This document shows, in pieces, positions 40,891 to 49,444 of a stretch of DNA of 64,000 bases. The position numbers and the translations under genes were made by a program. Positions within the stretch are counted from its first letter, which is position 1, and each line of letters begins with the position of its first letter. Origin of the DNA: JBBDRJ01 sp963766295 (lineage in GTDB: Bacteria > Actinomycetota > JAICYB01). The stretch spans positions 186,001 to 250,000 of the forward strand of contig CAVXYW010000001.1 in assembly GCA_963766295.1 (NCBI GenBank), in the 5' to 3' direction. Below the pieces are notes generated by a model. It did not search any database. It saw nothing but the letters and a program-made list of their open reading frames with translations, and was not told the origin of the DNA.

Positions 40891-41986
40891 GAGCGGCCCT
40901 CAACGACATCGAAGAACCCCATCCAGCCGAGTTCGACGAACTCCGACTGATGGGCATGGAACATGTGCATCCCGGGTTCGAAGTCGTGGAAGTGGAACTC
41001 GAGGATCCCCCTCTGCGCCTGAGCCTGCATGATCATGTCGGTGAACACGGTCGGGGTCGAGCGACGTGCCCGTGTCGTAGTAGTTGAAGAAGTTCCCGTG
41101 CAAGTGGAACGAGTTGATCGGATCGAACTCCGTGAGGTTGACGAGGTAAAGCCGAACCTCTTCGTCGGTACCGACTCGGATAGGTGCGTTCTGATAGGCG
41201 AACGCGACGGTGTTAACGGCGTAGACCTCGTTCTCCGCGTCGAAGTCGGTGTCGAATGCGTTCATGACCATGACCATCTCTTTGATGCCGGCGTCACGCG
41301 CACCTTCAAAGGTTCGCCTCGTTGCTGCTTCGACTTGGTCACCGTGCTTGGCAGGGTCCGGATCGATGATGAATGCGCCGTACAGACCTTTGTGGATGTG
41401 ACGCTTCAAGGGAGCCGAGTGGCAGTGGTAAAGGTGGCAGCCGAATGGGCCCGGCGTCGAACTCGTAGACCGTTCTGTCGTTGGGCTGGACGTCGCCGGC
41501 ACCGATCCCGGGCACACCGTCCATGCGGGCCGAGTGGAAGCCGTGGAAGTGGATCGTGTGCGGGTGTGAGCTGCCGTTGATGAACTCGATACGCAGCCGG
41601 TCTCCTTCGGTGGCTCGAAGGGTCGGTCCTGGCACGCGGCCGTTGTACGTCCACGCCGGGAAGAACAAGCCCGGCGCGATCTCGATCTCTCGATCCTGCG
41701 CAACGACCGTGTACTCGCGAACGGTCTGACCGTTGGCTGCACGCGATACTTCACCGAAGTCCCAGTCGTAGAGGATCTCGGAAGGGTCGAAGCCGTTCTT
41801 CTTGTGGTCGACCGTCCCGACGGTTCCCATCGCTCCATGACCCGTGTGCACCGCTTCGTCCGAACCTTGCTGTGCGTGCGAATGGGTTTGGGCATTGACC
41901 ATTCGTCCCAGCAGTCCTCCGGACACCGCCGTCGCTGCGCCGATCCCACCGGCGCGCCGCAAAAGATCACGTCGCGAGATCTTCAT
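40887..41986 (-). pseudogene. Two-domain multicopper oxidase with Tat signal, two frameshifts
   Basis: Reconstructs to 365 residues. The N-terminus KISRRDLLRRAGGIG is a Tat signal; copper motifs are HTIHFHGFH, HLYHCHS, NSFHLHGNFF and MHMFHAHQSEF. Frame breaks: an extra base in GGGCCC at 41447-41452 (separating FDAGP from FGCHLYHCH) and an extra base in the GGGG run at 41053-41056 (after GTSLDP). With both removed, one frame runs from the ATG at 41986 to a TGA that overlaps the ZIP start. It starts by ATGA overlap with the DtxR gene. Expected to be an exported laccase/metal oxidase. Confidence 0.82.
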
Positions 41987-42660
41987 GCCGCTCCCTCTCC
42001 GGGTGCCGCCGCTACTTGGACGGCTTCAGCCGCGTCCGATCCGACGACGATGTCGCTTCCGTCGACTTCGACACGGATGCCACCCCTGAAACGGGATTAC
42101 CTCCGTTACACGGATCAGCGCGCCCGGACGCAACCCCAGTTCGGCGAGATGACGCAGAAGATCGGGGTCTCGGTCGCTCACGCGACGAACAACGAAACTC
42201 TCACCCGGACTCGACGCGTGCCGAGCGTTGGATACACGTCTTCGTCCAGCTCCAGACCCGCGGTCGGTATCGGATGTCCGTGCGGATCCTCCGTCGGGTA
42301 GCCGAGCAGCTCATCGAGACGCGACTCGAGTTCCTCCGAGATGTGGTGCTCAAGCGCGTCGGCCTCGGCGTGCACCTTGTCCCACGGCATCCCGACGACC
42401 TCGGCGAGATAGAGCTCGAGAAGGCGGTGGTGGCGGATCATCTCGACGGCTTCGCGTGTTCCGCGCTTCGTAAGTCGCACACCGCGATAAGGGCGATGGC
42501 TGGCGTAACCCATCTCGTCGAGCCGGCGAAGCATCCCTGAAACGGACGGAGCCTTCACGCCTAGGCGATCGGCGAGCGCCGACGTCGGTACCTCACTTCT
42601 GCTCCCGCCCAACTGATAGATGGCCTTCAGATAGTCCTGGACGGCGGTAGTCTCGGCCAT
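41983..42660 (-). pseudogene. DtxR/IdeR-family metalloregulator with two frameshifts
   Basis: N-terminal 150 residues are clean: winged helix SALADRLGVKAPSVSGMLRRLDEMGYASHRPY and the metal/dimer domain with EHHISEELESRLDELLGYPTEDPHGHPIP. After PTLGT the frame is lost; adding one base near 42214-42219 recovers PGESFVVRRVSDRDPDLLRHLAELGLRPG, and removing one base from a CCCC run at 42083-42086 gives FQGGIRVEVDGSDIVVG, the end of the SH3-like FeoA domain. Repaired length is 225 residues, normal for the family. Uninterrupted part is 42178-42660. Would respond to Fe2+ or Mn2+ and control the oxidase and ZIP genes. Confidence 0.82.
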
Positions 42661-42677
42661 ATTTAGCCGAGCCTAAC
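42661..42677. promoter_or_regulatory. DtxR/IdeR-type box
   Basis: On the minus strand GTTAGGCTCGGCTAAAT, matching 12 of 16 positions of the iron-box pattern TTAGGTTAGGCTAACC. It touches the start codon of the DtxR gene and covers a TAGGCT -10 box, so autorepression is likely. Confidence 0.55.
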
Positions 42678-42684
42678 TCATTTC

Positions 42685-43293
42685 TTAGGCGAAACGCACG
42701 GCAGACAGAAGCTCGCTTGCGTCAAAAGCACCGACGATCCCGGGCCGGCCGCTCAGGTAATCGGCGATCTGAAAGTCCGACATGTGATGCGACTCGCGTA
42801 ACCCCTGAGCGACATGACGCAGGTATTCGGGAGAGGGTTTGCGGTGCTCGGCGATTCGATCCGTCACCGTCAGAACGTCGCGTCCTTCGTGCTCCCCAAC
42901 GCATACGACCAACGGATAGAAGCCCGACTTCAAGTCAAAAGATTCTCCAGGTGAAATCTCGGGCAACCTGACATCCCCCGCCGGGACGTGGTTCTCCTGC
43001 GCTGTGATGTCCTCGAACTGTTCGCGCGTTACGAGATATATCCGGCTTCGCGCTCTCTCCTTTCTTGACAGATCGAGGAAGGCAACACCGTGTCCCGTCC
43101 AGGCACGGGACTCCTTTCCGAAGACGAGTGCTCCATCGAGTCTCCAGGGCAGCGTCGTTTCTGGATCTGTGCGATCACGACACCCGGGGTAGTCGTGCAG
43201 AGCACCTTCCGGTCGTCCACCTTTGATGTAGCAGTCGAATCTTGCGCGACTCAGATTCGATCCGTACGCGGCGTACCAGACGAAGTCGGTCAA
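42685..43293 (-). CDS. Gamma-glutamylcyclotransferase-like protein
   Basis: A 202-residue protein beginning WYAAYGSNLSRARF, the substrate-loop signature of the gamma-glutamylcyclotransferase fold, with a central beta-barrel pattern (ARSRIYLVTREQFEDI) and a C-terminal helical extension (HRKPSPEYLRHVAQGLRESH). Close relatives in databases carry varied names; the true substrate is unknown. The TTG start overlaps the stop of the YchF-like gene (TTGA), so it is translated after it. Confidence 0.75.
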   Translation of the reverse strand: MTDFVWYAAYGSNLSRARFDCYIKGGRPEGALHDYPGCRDRTDPETTLPWRLDGALVFGKESRAWTGHGVAFLDLSRKERARSRIYLVTREQFEDITAQENHVPAGDVRLPEISPGESFDLKSGFYPLVVCVGEHEGRDVLTVTDRIAEHRKPSPEYLRHVAQGLRESHHMSDFQIADYLSGRPGIVGAFDASELLSAVRFA

Positions 43294-44258
43294 GAGTGCA
43301 GAATCGCGAGGTAGTCGCCGTCGTTGACGACGTAATCCTTGCCTTCCACGCGAACGAGCCCCTTCTCGCGCGCGGATTCGTACGAGCCGGCCGCGACCAG
43401 ATCATCGAAGGAGAGCCGCTCCGCCCTAATGAAGCCCTTTTCGAGATCGGTGTGGATCGCGCCGGCCGCTTGAGGAGCTTTCGAACCTCGTGGGATGTCC
43501 CACGACCTGGCTTCTTCGGCGTTGCCGGTCAGGAAAGTTATGAGATCCATCGTTTCGAAAGCTGCGCGTAGAAACCGCTCCTGAGCCGGGGACGTGATGC
43601 CGTATTCACGAAGCAGCTCGGCGGCATCTTCTTCCGGTAGGTCGCGTGCTTCCGACTCTACGGCGCCGAGCAGTGAAACAGACGGAGCGCCGGCAGGTGC
43701 ATCAACGAGTTCGTGATCGGCGTTGATAACGAGCATGTAGGGCTTGAGTGTGAGCGGCGTCCAGAGGGATGCTGTTTGCAGCTGCTCCGGGGTCCAATCC
43801 ACCTCAGACAACCAATGCCCGTCCGATAACGCCGCTTCTGCCTTTTCGGCGACTTCGAGCTCCAGCGGTGAACCGGCCTTGGCCTGCTTGGCTGCCCGGT
43901 CACGAACCTTCTCCATCGTCGACAGGTCGGCGACCGCAAGCTCAGCGCGAAACGAGGAAAGATCTCGCGCGACGTCGACGTCGTCGCCAAAGGACCTGAG
44001 AACGATGGCCAGCGCATCAGTCGCGCGCGCAGCGCCGAGCGAGTGCGGATCGAGACCGGCAACATCGACGATCTCCAGCTGCGCATATGTCGTCTTCTTC
44101 GATCGGTAGATCTCGGCCAGCTTGTCGGTGCGAGCGTCCGGCACCGAAACAACGGCGACCGGAGCGTTGGATCCGCGCTGAGGAACATGTCCGGACACGG
44201 CGGTGAACACCGTCGACTTTCCAGACGTGGGCAGACCCACAAGGGCAACGTCACGCAT
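43290..44258 (-). CDS. YchF-like GTPase with C-terminal TGS/DUF933 domain
   Basis: A 322-residue P-loop NTPase: Walker A GLPTSGKST (8-16), DVAGL as the G3 region, a helical coiled middle, NADHE near the G4 position, and a DUF933/TGS-like end (GAIHTDLEKGFIRAERLSFDDL; KDYVVNDGDYLAIL). It is shorter and more divergent than the housekeeping YchF/OLA1 (usually about 360 residues), so it is probably a paralogue. TATAGT lies 6 nt before the ATG, and the DMT gene starts only 17 bp away on the other strand. Confidence 0.85.
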   Translation of the reverse strand: MRDVALVGLPTSGKSTVFTAVSGHVPQRGSNAPVAVVSVPDARTDKLAEIYRSKKTTYAQLEIVDVAGLDPHSLGAARATDALAIVLRSFGDDVDVARDLSSFRAELAVADLSTMEKVRDRAAKQAKAGSPLELEVAEKAEAALSDGHWLSEVDWTPEQLQTASLWTPLTLKPYMLVINADHELVDAPAGAPSVSLLGAVESEARDLPEEDAAELLREYGITSPAQERFLRAAFETMDLITFLTGNAEEARSWDIPRGSKAPQAAGAIHTDLEKGFIRAERLSFDDLVAAGSYESAREKGLVRVEGKDYVVNDGDYLAILHS

Positions 44259-44275
44259 CCTGCGACTATACGGAC

Positions 44276-45190
44276 GTGAGGAACGTCAAAACGCGTCCGT
44301 ACACACCTACGGGACTGCTGGCGATGACCAGCGGCGTGACCGTTTGGGGCATCGGCGTCATCGTTATCAAGCTCACGGTCTCCCCGTTCATGGTCGTTTC
44401 CGTCTACCGTCACGCATTTTCGATCCCGATCCTTTTCGTGGCGTGGATGTTCCACTCGGACAGAAGCTTGCCGTGGCGCGCAGCCAGCTTCGGAGGAGTT
44501 CTCTTCGCTCTGCACCAGATCGCACATCTCAGTTCGCTTCGCTATTCGACCGCTGCGGTGGTAACGATCCTTTTCTCACTTCAACCGATCTTGGTCGGGA
44601 CCTTCGGCGGACGCATCACAGGAGACAAGGCGACAAAGGCCTTCTTCGGATGGTCGGCGGTGGCCATCTGCGGCTGTGTCGTCCTCGTCGCCGCGTCATT
44701 CGGGCAGGCAGAGGCCACACCGCTGGGCACACTGCTCGCGACCTTGAATCTTGTGGCGTGGTCTGCCTATTACCTGGCAACCAAGCGCGCACGAGCGGCC
44801 ACAGGAACGATCTCGTGGCTGCTGGTGATGACGATCGTCTCCGGCTTGATCGTCACTGCGATCGCGCTGATCGCGAACGAACCGTTCTTCGATGCGGACG
44901 CTGAAGAGTGGATCAAGCTCATCGCCATCGCTCTGGGCCCGGCGACGTTGGGCCATTTCCTGGTTACGTGGGCGCAGCCTAGGATCCACGTCGCGGCGTC
45001 CTCGAGCCTCAACCTGCTGGTGCCGATCGTTGCTTCCTTGGGGGCCGCTCTATTCCTCGACGAAGCGTTCGGTCCCTTACACGCGCTCGGTGCGGCCATC
45101 GCCCTGGGCGGTACGGCCGTCGCGATGCGAAGGCTGCCGCCACCCGTTGTCGAGGAGGCCACCGAGCGCTTCGGGGAGGTCGCGACCTAA
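44276..45190 (+). CDS. EamA/DMT-family transporter
   Basis: A 304-residue protein with about ten helices in two EamA repeats (PTGLLAMTSGVTVWGIGVIVIKL; LGTLLATLNLVAWSAYYLA). Metabolite exporters dominate the family; substrate unknown. The GTG start leaves room for only 17 bp to the divergent YchF-like gene; an internal ATG at 44324 is possible but would trim the first helix. Confidence 0.88.
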   Translation: MRNVKTRPYTPTGLLAMTSGVTVWGIGVIVIKLTVSPFMVVSVYRHAFSIPILFVAWMFHSDRSLPWRAASFGGVLFALHQIAHLSSLRYSTAAVVTILFSLQPILVGTFGGRITGDKATKAFFGWSAVAICGCVVLVAASFGQAEATPLGTLLATLNLVAWSAYYLATKRARAATGTISWLLVMTIVSGLIVTAIALIANEPFFDADAEEWIKLIAIALGPATLGHFLVTWAQPRIHVAASSSLNLLVPIVASLGAALFLDEAFGPLHALGAAIALGGTAVAMRRLPPPVVEEATERFGEVAT

Positions 45191-45234
45191 GTCCATGCGC
45201 CTGCGGTTTGGCCGATGGTAATTAGGAGGAAGAG

Positions 45235-46275
45235 ATGAACATGTTCGAGGCCAACGATCACGAGCAGGTCGTGTTCTGCCAGGACCGCGCGACCGGGTTG
45301 CGCTCGATCATCGCCATCCACTCGACGCGACTCGGCCCGTCCTTGGGCGGCACACGCTTCTATCCCTTCGAAACCGAAGCCGATGCCCTGGCCGACGTTC
45401 TTCGACTCTCACGCGCCATGACGTACAAGTCCGCCGCCGCAGGCTTGGACCTCGGTGGCGGAAAGGCGGTTGTGATCGGAGATCCGAAGAGTGACAAGAC
45501 ACAAGCCCTACTCACTTCGTACGCGAAGTACGTCGATTCACTCGGAGGTCGCTACATAACGACAGAAGACGTAGGCACAACCGTCGCCGACATGAACGTC
45601 ATCCGCACTCAAACGAACCGCGTCGCTGGATTCGCGGTACAAGATGGAGGCTCCGGCGACCCATCGGAGGCGACGGGATGGGGTGCTTTCTCCGCGATCC
45701 GATCGCTTGCAAAACGATTGTGGGGGTCGGAGTCTTTGGACGGACGTCACGTCGCGATCCAAGGGGTTGGCAAGGTCGGCTCTTATCTGGCCGGGCATCT
45801 GGCCGGCGCCGGAGCGCGGCTGACGATCGCCGACGTGACGCCGGAGGCATCCGAAAGGATCAAGGCCGCGCACGGAGCGGAAGTGGTGGCCCCCGACGAG
45901 ATCCACAAGGTCGAGTGCGACATCTTCGCGCCGTGCGCATTGGGCGGTGCATTGAATCCGGCAACGATCTCAGAGTTGTCCTGTACGGCCGTTGCCGGTT
46001 GCGCCAACAATCAGCTGGCCACTCCCGAGTCGGCGCAGATACTCGCCGATCGTTCGATCGTTTACGCCCCCGACTACATCGTCAACGCGGGCGGGGTGAT
46101 CAACATCTCTTACGAGCTTGCACCGGGTGGATACAACCGTGATGAGGCCTTCGCGCACTGCGCCCGGATCGGCGAGACGCTCGAGCGCGTTCTCGACACG
46201 GCCGCGGAACTGAAGATCACTACAGCCGCGGCCGCCGATCGGCTCGCGGAGTCGCGCTTCAAGGCTGGCAGATAG
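45235..46275 (+). CDS. Leucine/valine-type amino acid dehydrogenase
   Basis: A 346-residue Glu/Leu/Phe/Val dehydrogenase. The substrate/catalytic segment MTYKSAAAGLDLGGGKAVV carries both Lys residues; TTEDVGTTVADM and the Rossmann motif GVGKVGSYLAGHL follow. It converts branched-chain amino acids to 2-oxoacids with NAD. AGGAGG stands 6 nt before the ATG, one of the strongest ribosome sites in the window. The product would suit the fused E1 at 24197. mscR follows after 12 bp. Confidence 0.92.
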   Translation: MNMFEANDHEQVVFCQDRATGLRSIIAIHSTRLGPSLGGTRFYPFETEADALADVLRLSRAMTYKSAAAGLDLGGGKAVVIGDPKSDKTQALLTSYAKYVDSLGGRYITTEDVGTTVADMNVIRTQTNRVAGFAVQDGGSGDPSEATGWGAFSAIRSLAKRLWGSESLDGRHVAIQGVGKVGSYLAGHLAGAGARLTIADVTPEASERIKAAHGAEVVAPDEIHKVECDIFAPCALGGALNPATISELSCTAVAGCANNQLATPESAQILADRSIVYAPDYIVNAGGVINISYELAPGGYNRDEAFAHCARIGETLERVLDTAAELKITTAAAADRLAESRFKAGR

Positions 46276-46287
46276 TAGGAAGGTTCC

Positions 46288-47373
46288 ATGCCGGCCGAGG
46301 TACAAGGTGTCATCTCGCGCTCGAGGGGTGAACCCGTGACGCTCGAAACCGTATTGGTACCGGAGCCGGGGCCAGGCGAGGTTCGCGTGAAGGTGCAAGC
46401 GTGCGGTGTGTGCCACACCGACCTTCATTACCGGGAAGGTGCGATCAACGACGACTTCCCTTTCTTGCTCGGACATGAAGCAGCCGGCGTGATCGACTCG
46501 ACCGGCGAAGGTGTGGACAACGTCGCCGTCGGAGATTTCGTGATCATCGCCTGGCGTGCTCCTTGCGGCACGTGCCGGTCGTGTCGTCGCGGGCGGCCGT
46601 GGTACTGCTTCGAAAGCCAGAACGCATCACAGCCGATGACGCTTGCCGACGGCACGAAGCTAAGTCCGGCGCTGGGCATCGGCGCTTTCGCCGAGCTGAC
46701 GCTGGTAGCTGCCGGTCAGGCCGTGCGCGTCGACCCGGCTGCTAAGCCCGAAGCTGCGGGCCTCATCGGTTGCGGCGTGATGGCCGGGCTCGGCGCAGCC
46801 ATGTACACGGGCGGCGTCTCGCATGGCGATTCTGTCGCCGTTTTCGGATGCGGTGGAGTCGGAGACTCTGCGATCCTCGGCTCCCAACTCGCGGGTGCCG
46901 GCAAGATCATCGCCGTCGACGTCGACGCAAAAAAGCTCGAATGGGCCAAGGGATTCGGCGCAACCGACACCGTCGACGCGAGCAAGACCGACCCCGTCGA
47001 AGCGATCAAGGAGCTGACCGAGGGGTTTGGTGTGGACGTCGCTATCGAAGCCGTCGGACGTCCGGAAACGATGGTTCAAGCCTTCTATTCGCGCGATCTT
47101 GCGGGCACACTCGTTCAGGTGGGCGTGCCCGACCCGGCGATGAAAGTCGAGCTGCCGATGATCGAGTTCTTCGGACGAGGCGGCGCGCTCAAGCCCTCTT
47201 GGTACGGCGACTGCCTACCCTCCCGGGACTTTCCCATGCTCATCGACCTGCACCTCCAGGGGCGCATAGACCTGGGCAAGTTCGTGAGCGAGACCATCGC
47301 CATCGACGAGGTCGAGCAGGCCTTCGAGAAGATGCAGCGCGGCGAAGTGCTGCGTTCGGTCGTCCTTATCTAG
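46288..47373 (+). CDS. mscR: S-(hydroxymethyl)mycothiol dehydrogenase
   Basis: A 361-residue zinc alcohol dehydrogenase. ACGVCHTDLHYREGAINDDFP and GHEAAG give the catalytic Zn ligands, CGTCRSCRRGRPWYC the structural Zn, GCGGVGDSAI the NAD fold. The segments ALGIGAFAELTLV and SSWYGDC-like KPSWYGDCLPSRDFPMLIDL closely match mycobacterial MscR/AdhE2 as I remember it. It oxidises the formaldehyde-mycothiol adduct (and may reduce S-nitrosomycothiol). Consistent with mshD at 35153. AGGAAGG precedes the start. Confidence 0.9.
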   Translation: MPAEVQGVISRSRGEPVTLETVLVPEPGPGEVRVKVQACGVCHTDLHYREGAINDDFPFLLGHEAAGVIDSTGEGVDNVAVGDFVIIAWRAPCGTCRSCRRGRPWYCFESQNASQPMTLADGTKLSPALGIGAFAELTLVAAGQAVRVDPAAKPEAAGLIGCGVMAGLGAAMYTGGVSHGDSVAVFGCGGVGDSAILGSQLAGAGKIIAVDVDAKKLEWAKGFGATDTVDASKTDPVEAIKELTEGFGVDVAIEAVGRPETMVQAFYSRDLAGTLVQVGVPDPAMKVELPMIEFFGRGGALKPSWYGDCLPSRDFPMLIDLHLQGRIDLGKFVSETIAIDEVEQAFEKMQRGEVLRSVVLI

Positions 47374-47376
47374 AGC

Positions 47377-48426
47377 TCATACGCCGACCGATGATTCGCC
47401 GGAGATCAACTGCAGCGATCGCTGCGCGAGCATGGGAACCACCGCATCCAACGCAGAGAACATCGAGTCGTCCGCCTGTCCCTGCTTGAAGCGGTGGTTG
47501 GACCCTTCCATGATGATCGCGATCTTCCAGCCCGCGAACGCGCAATAGAACCGAAGATCGTCCAGCCCCCGACCGGTTCTGGACGCGTACCTCTTGGCCA
47601 TGTCGGCTCTGGTCGGAAAACCCTCATGCGCACCCTGATCGATCGGTGTCGCACCGGCCGAACTCGACTCCGGAGAGAAATAGAGCATCCAGCCAAGGTC
47701 GACGAGCGGGTCCCCGATGGTAGAGATCTCCCAATCCACGACCGCGGCGATGCGCGGCGGTGCATCCGGCGCGTACATGACATTGTCGAGCTTGTAGTCC
47801 CCGTGTGTAAGTGACACATCTTTCTGTTTCGGAGTGTTTGCACGGAGCCAGTTGCCGACTTCGTCTATCTCGGGGACCTCGCGATGACGAACTCCGTGGT
47901 ACAGCTGCTGCATGCGCTGGAGATTTCGCGAAAGGAACTCTTCCGGCTTCTTGGCCATCTCTTCCAGGCCCAGCGCGCGCCAATCGACGCCGTGGATGTC
48001 GGCGAGCTTGTCGCACAGCTCGAAGCCGACCCCTCGCCGGTGTTCGTCCGACGAGAACACATCCGGTACCGCCCCACGGATCACGATCCCTTCCACGTAT
48101 TCCATGAGATAGAACGGCGCACCGATGTAGCTCTCGTCTTGGCAAAGATCAACGGGAGGCGGGACCGGTACCGGCATCCCCGCATCCGCGAGCGCTTTCG
48201 TTACCCCGTACTCACGATGCATCTCGTGCGTTCCGGCCTGGATATTGCCGCGCGGCGGACGGCGGAGCACCCAGCGCTCCTCGCCACGGCGGATCGAGAA
48301 GTTCAGGTTCGAGTGGCCGTCACCCAAGCGCTCGACCGACAGCTCCGCTTCCGAGGGCCCGAACCGGGAGTCGAGATAGGAACGAAGCCCGGCGGCCGGA
48401 ATTAGATGCTCGAAATCCTCACTCAC
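47377..48426 (-). CDS. Phosphotransferase family protein (ACAD10-N/APH-like)
   Basis: A 349-residue APH-fold protein: VERLGDGHSNLNFSIRRGEERWVLRRPP opens the kinase fold, LTHGDYKLDNVMY is the Brenner motif and VVDWEISTIGDPLVDLGWML the metal motif. This subgroup resembles the N-terminal kinase domain of eukaryotic ACAD10/11 and is frequent beside acyl-CoA genes. The start GTG overlaps the stop of the upstream MpaB-like gene (GTGA); the longer frame upstream is rejected. Confidence 0.87.
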   Translation of the reverse strand: MSEDFEHLIPAAGLRSYLDSRFGPSEAELSVERLGDGHSNLNFSIRRGEERWVLRRPPRGNIQAGTHEMHREYGVTKALADAGMPVPVPPPVDLCQDESYIGAPFYLMEYVEGIVIRGAVPDVFSSDEHRRGVGFELCDKLADIHGVDWRALGLEEMAKKPEEFLSRNLQRMQQLYHGVRHREVPEIDEVGNWLRANTPKQKDVSLTHGDYKLDNVMYAPDAPPRIAAVVDWEISTIGDPLVDLGWMLYFSPESSSAGATPIDQGAHEGFPTRADMAKRYASRTGRGLDDLRFYCAFAGWKIAIIMEGSNHRFKQGQADDSMFSALDAVVPMLAQRSLQLISGESSVGV

Positions 48427-49313
48427 GCCCCTCCCCCTCGAAACTTTTGTTCGGCGCGCCGTGCCTGCGGCATCTCGCGGAGCGCCGACGGCGTTAAGGG
48501 AAGCATCGCACGCACGAGTTTGTGCGACCACCCGGCGATCTGACGCCCGACGAGATTCTGTCCGAGCCCGTACTCACTTCTGACCTTGGGGGGCAGGAGG
48601 GAAGCGGTCACCGCGACCGTCGGCCATAGGACCGGCTTGGGCACGAAACGGAGATTCGGATAGAGGATGTCTCGTATCAGAGCCCGCTGGAATGGCGCGA
48701 TCGCGATCGCGTCCGAAGAGATCATGTCGTCGAAGTACTCACGGAAGGCCGCGACGTCTCGGGGGAGAACATCGGCCGGAACCCGGAGCAACTCGGCCGC
48801 GACCTTCGATTCTTCGTACGCCTGCTCGAGCTCGGCCTCCGACAGGGGACGGACATAACGGCCGAACACTTTGAAGGTCGTGTCAACGAGAGTGGCGTGC
48901 ACCCAGAGCAGCAACTCGGGATCCGTCGCGTAGTAGGGAGTCCCGGCAGCGAAACGGCCGGCCGATTCCGGCAGCGTCCCGTGCACGCGTTCGTGTACTG
49001 AGTTGATCTTTGCCGCAGCTGCCTCAGCTTCGGCTTTGGTCCCGTAAACCATCGCAAGCGTGGCATCCAGAGTTCGCCGTAGCCGCGCGAAAGGGTCGGA
49101 AGCGAAGTTGGAGTAGTCCGCGACCCCCGCCGCCACCAAAGGGTGTGCCAGCTGAAGCAGCAATGCGCGCGGTCCGCCGACCAGCAAAACGCGCTCGCGC
49201 GTTAACTGCCATGTCAAGGTGGTCGGCCCGTAAAACCCCTGGTCATCGCCCATATAACCCGTCTGCGGATCTTGAGGAAGTGTAGTCCATCGACTGCGTT
49301 TACCAGTGTTCAC
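48423..49313 (-). CDS. Oxygenase MpaB family protein (DUF2236)
   Basis: A 296-residue DUF2236 protein. GGPRALLLQLAHPLVAAGVADYS carries the conserved His, and WVHATLVDT the second heme-ligand-like motif; family members (rubber latex oxygenase Lcp, fungal MpaB) bind b-type heme. Reaction unknown here. The start is uncertain: GTG at 49313 sits inside a 12-bp palindrome, while an internal ATG at 49253 (MGDDQGFYGP) may be real. Coupled to the kinase-like gene downstream. Confidence 0.85.
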   Translation of the reverse strand: MNTGKRSRWTTLPQDPQTGYMGDDQGFYGPTTLTWQLTRERVLLVGGPRALLLQLAHPLVAAGVADYSNFASDPFARLRRTLDATLAMVYGTKAEAEAAAAKINSVHERVHGTLPESAGRFAAGTPYYATDPELLLWVHATLVDTTFKVFGRYVRPLSEAELEQAYEESKVAAELLRVPADVLPRDVAAFREYFDDMISSDAIAIAPFQRALIRDILYPNLRFVPKPVLWPTVAVTASLLPPKVRSEYGLGQNLVGRQIAGWSHKLVRAMLPLTPSALREMPQARRAEQKFRGGGA

Positions 49314-49324
49314 TAGTGCACTAG
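49313..49324. promoter_or_regulatory. Perfect 12-bp palindrome upstream of the MpaB-like gene
   Basis: CTAGTGCACTAG, overlapped by a second palindrome CACTAGTG (49311-49318). It lies in the 131-bp divergent region with the NlpC/P60 gene. Possible operator; no second copy noticed. Confidence 0.35.
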
Positions 49325-49444
49325 CGGCATCGTTGACACTTCGGTAAGGTCTGGAAAACTTCCCGGAGCCCCAACTGCTGGGGACTCAGGCCAGAGCCAA
49401 TCTCAGAATCGCCGGGCAGGCGATCCCAAGGGAGACAAGAGCTG
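49325..49444 (+). promoter_or_regulatory. Promoter and possibly structured leader of the NlpC/P60 gene
   Basis: TTGACA at 49333-49338 may be a -35 box, without a convincing -10 at standard spacing. Two small hairpins follow: CCCCA-ACTGC-TGGGG (49369-49383) and TCGCC-GGGCA-GGCGA (49409-49423), then GGGAG before the ATG. The hallmark sequences of the c-di-AMP (ydaO) riboswitch, often found before such hydrolase genes, are not recognisable. Confidence 0.3.

Noticed and set aside
49325..49444. c-di-AMP (ydaO-type) riboswitch before the NlpC/P60 gene
   Set aside because: Such switches often control this gene type, but the conserved core elements I know are not visible; only two small hairpins are.
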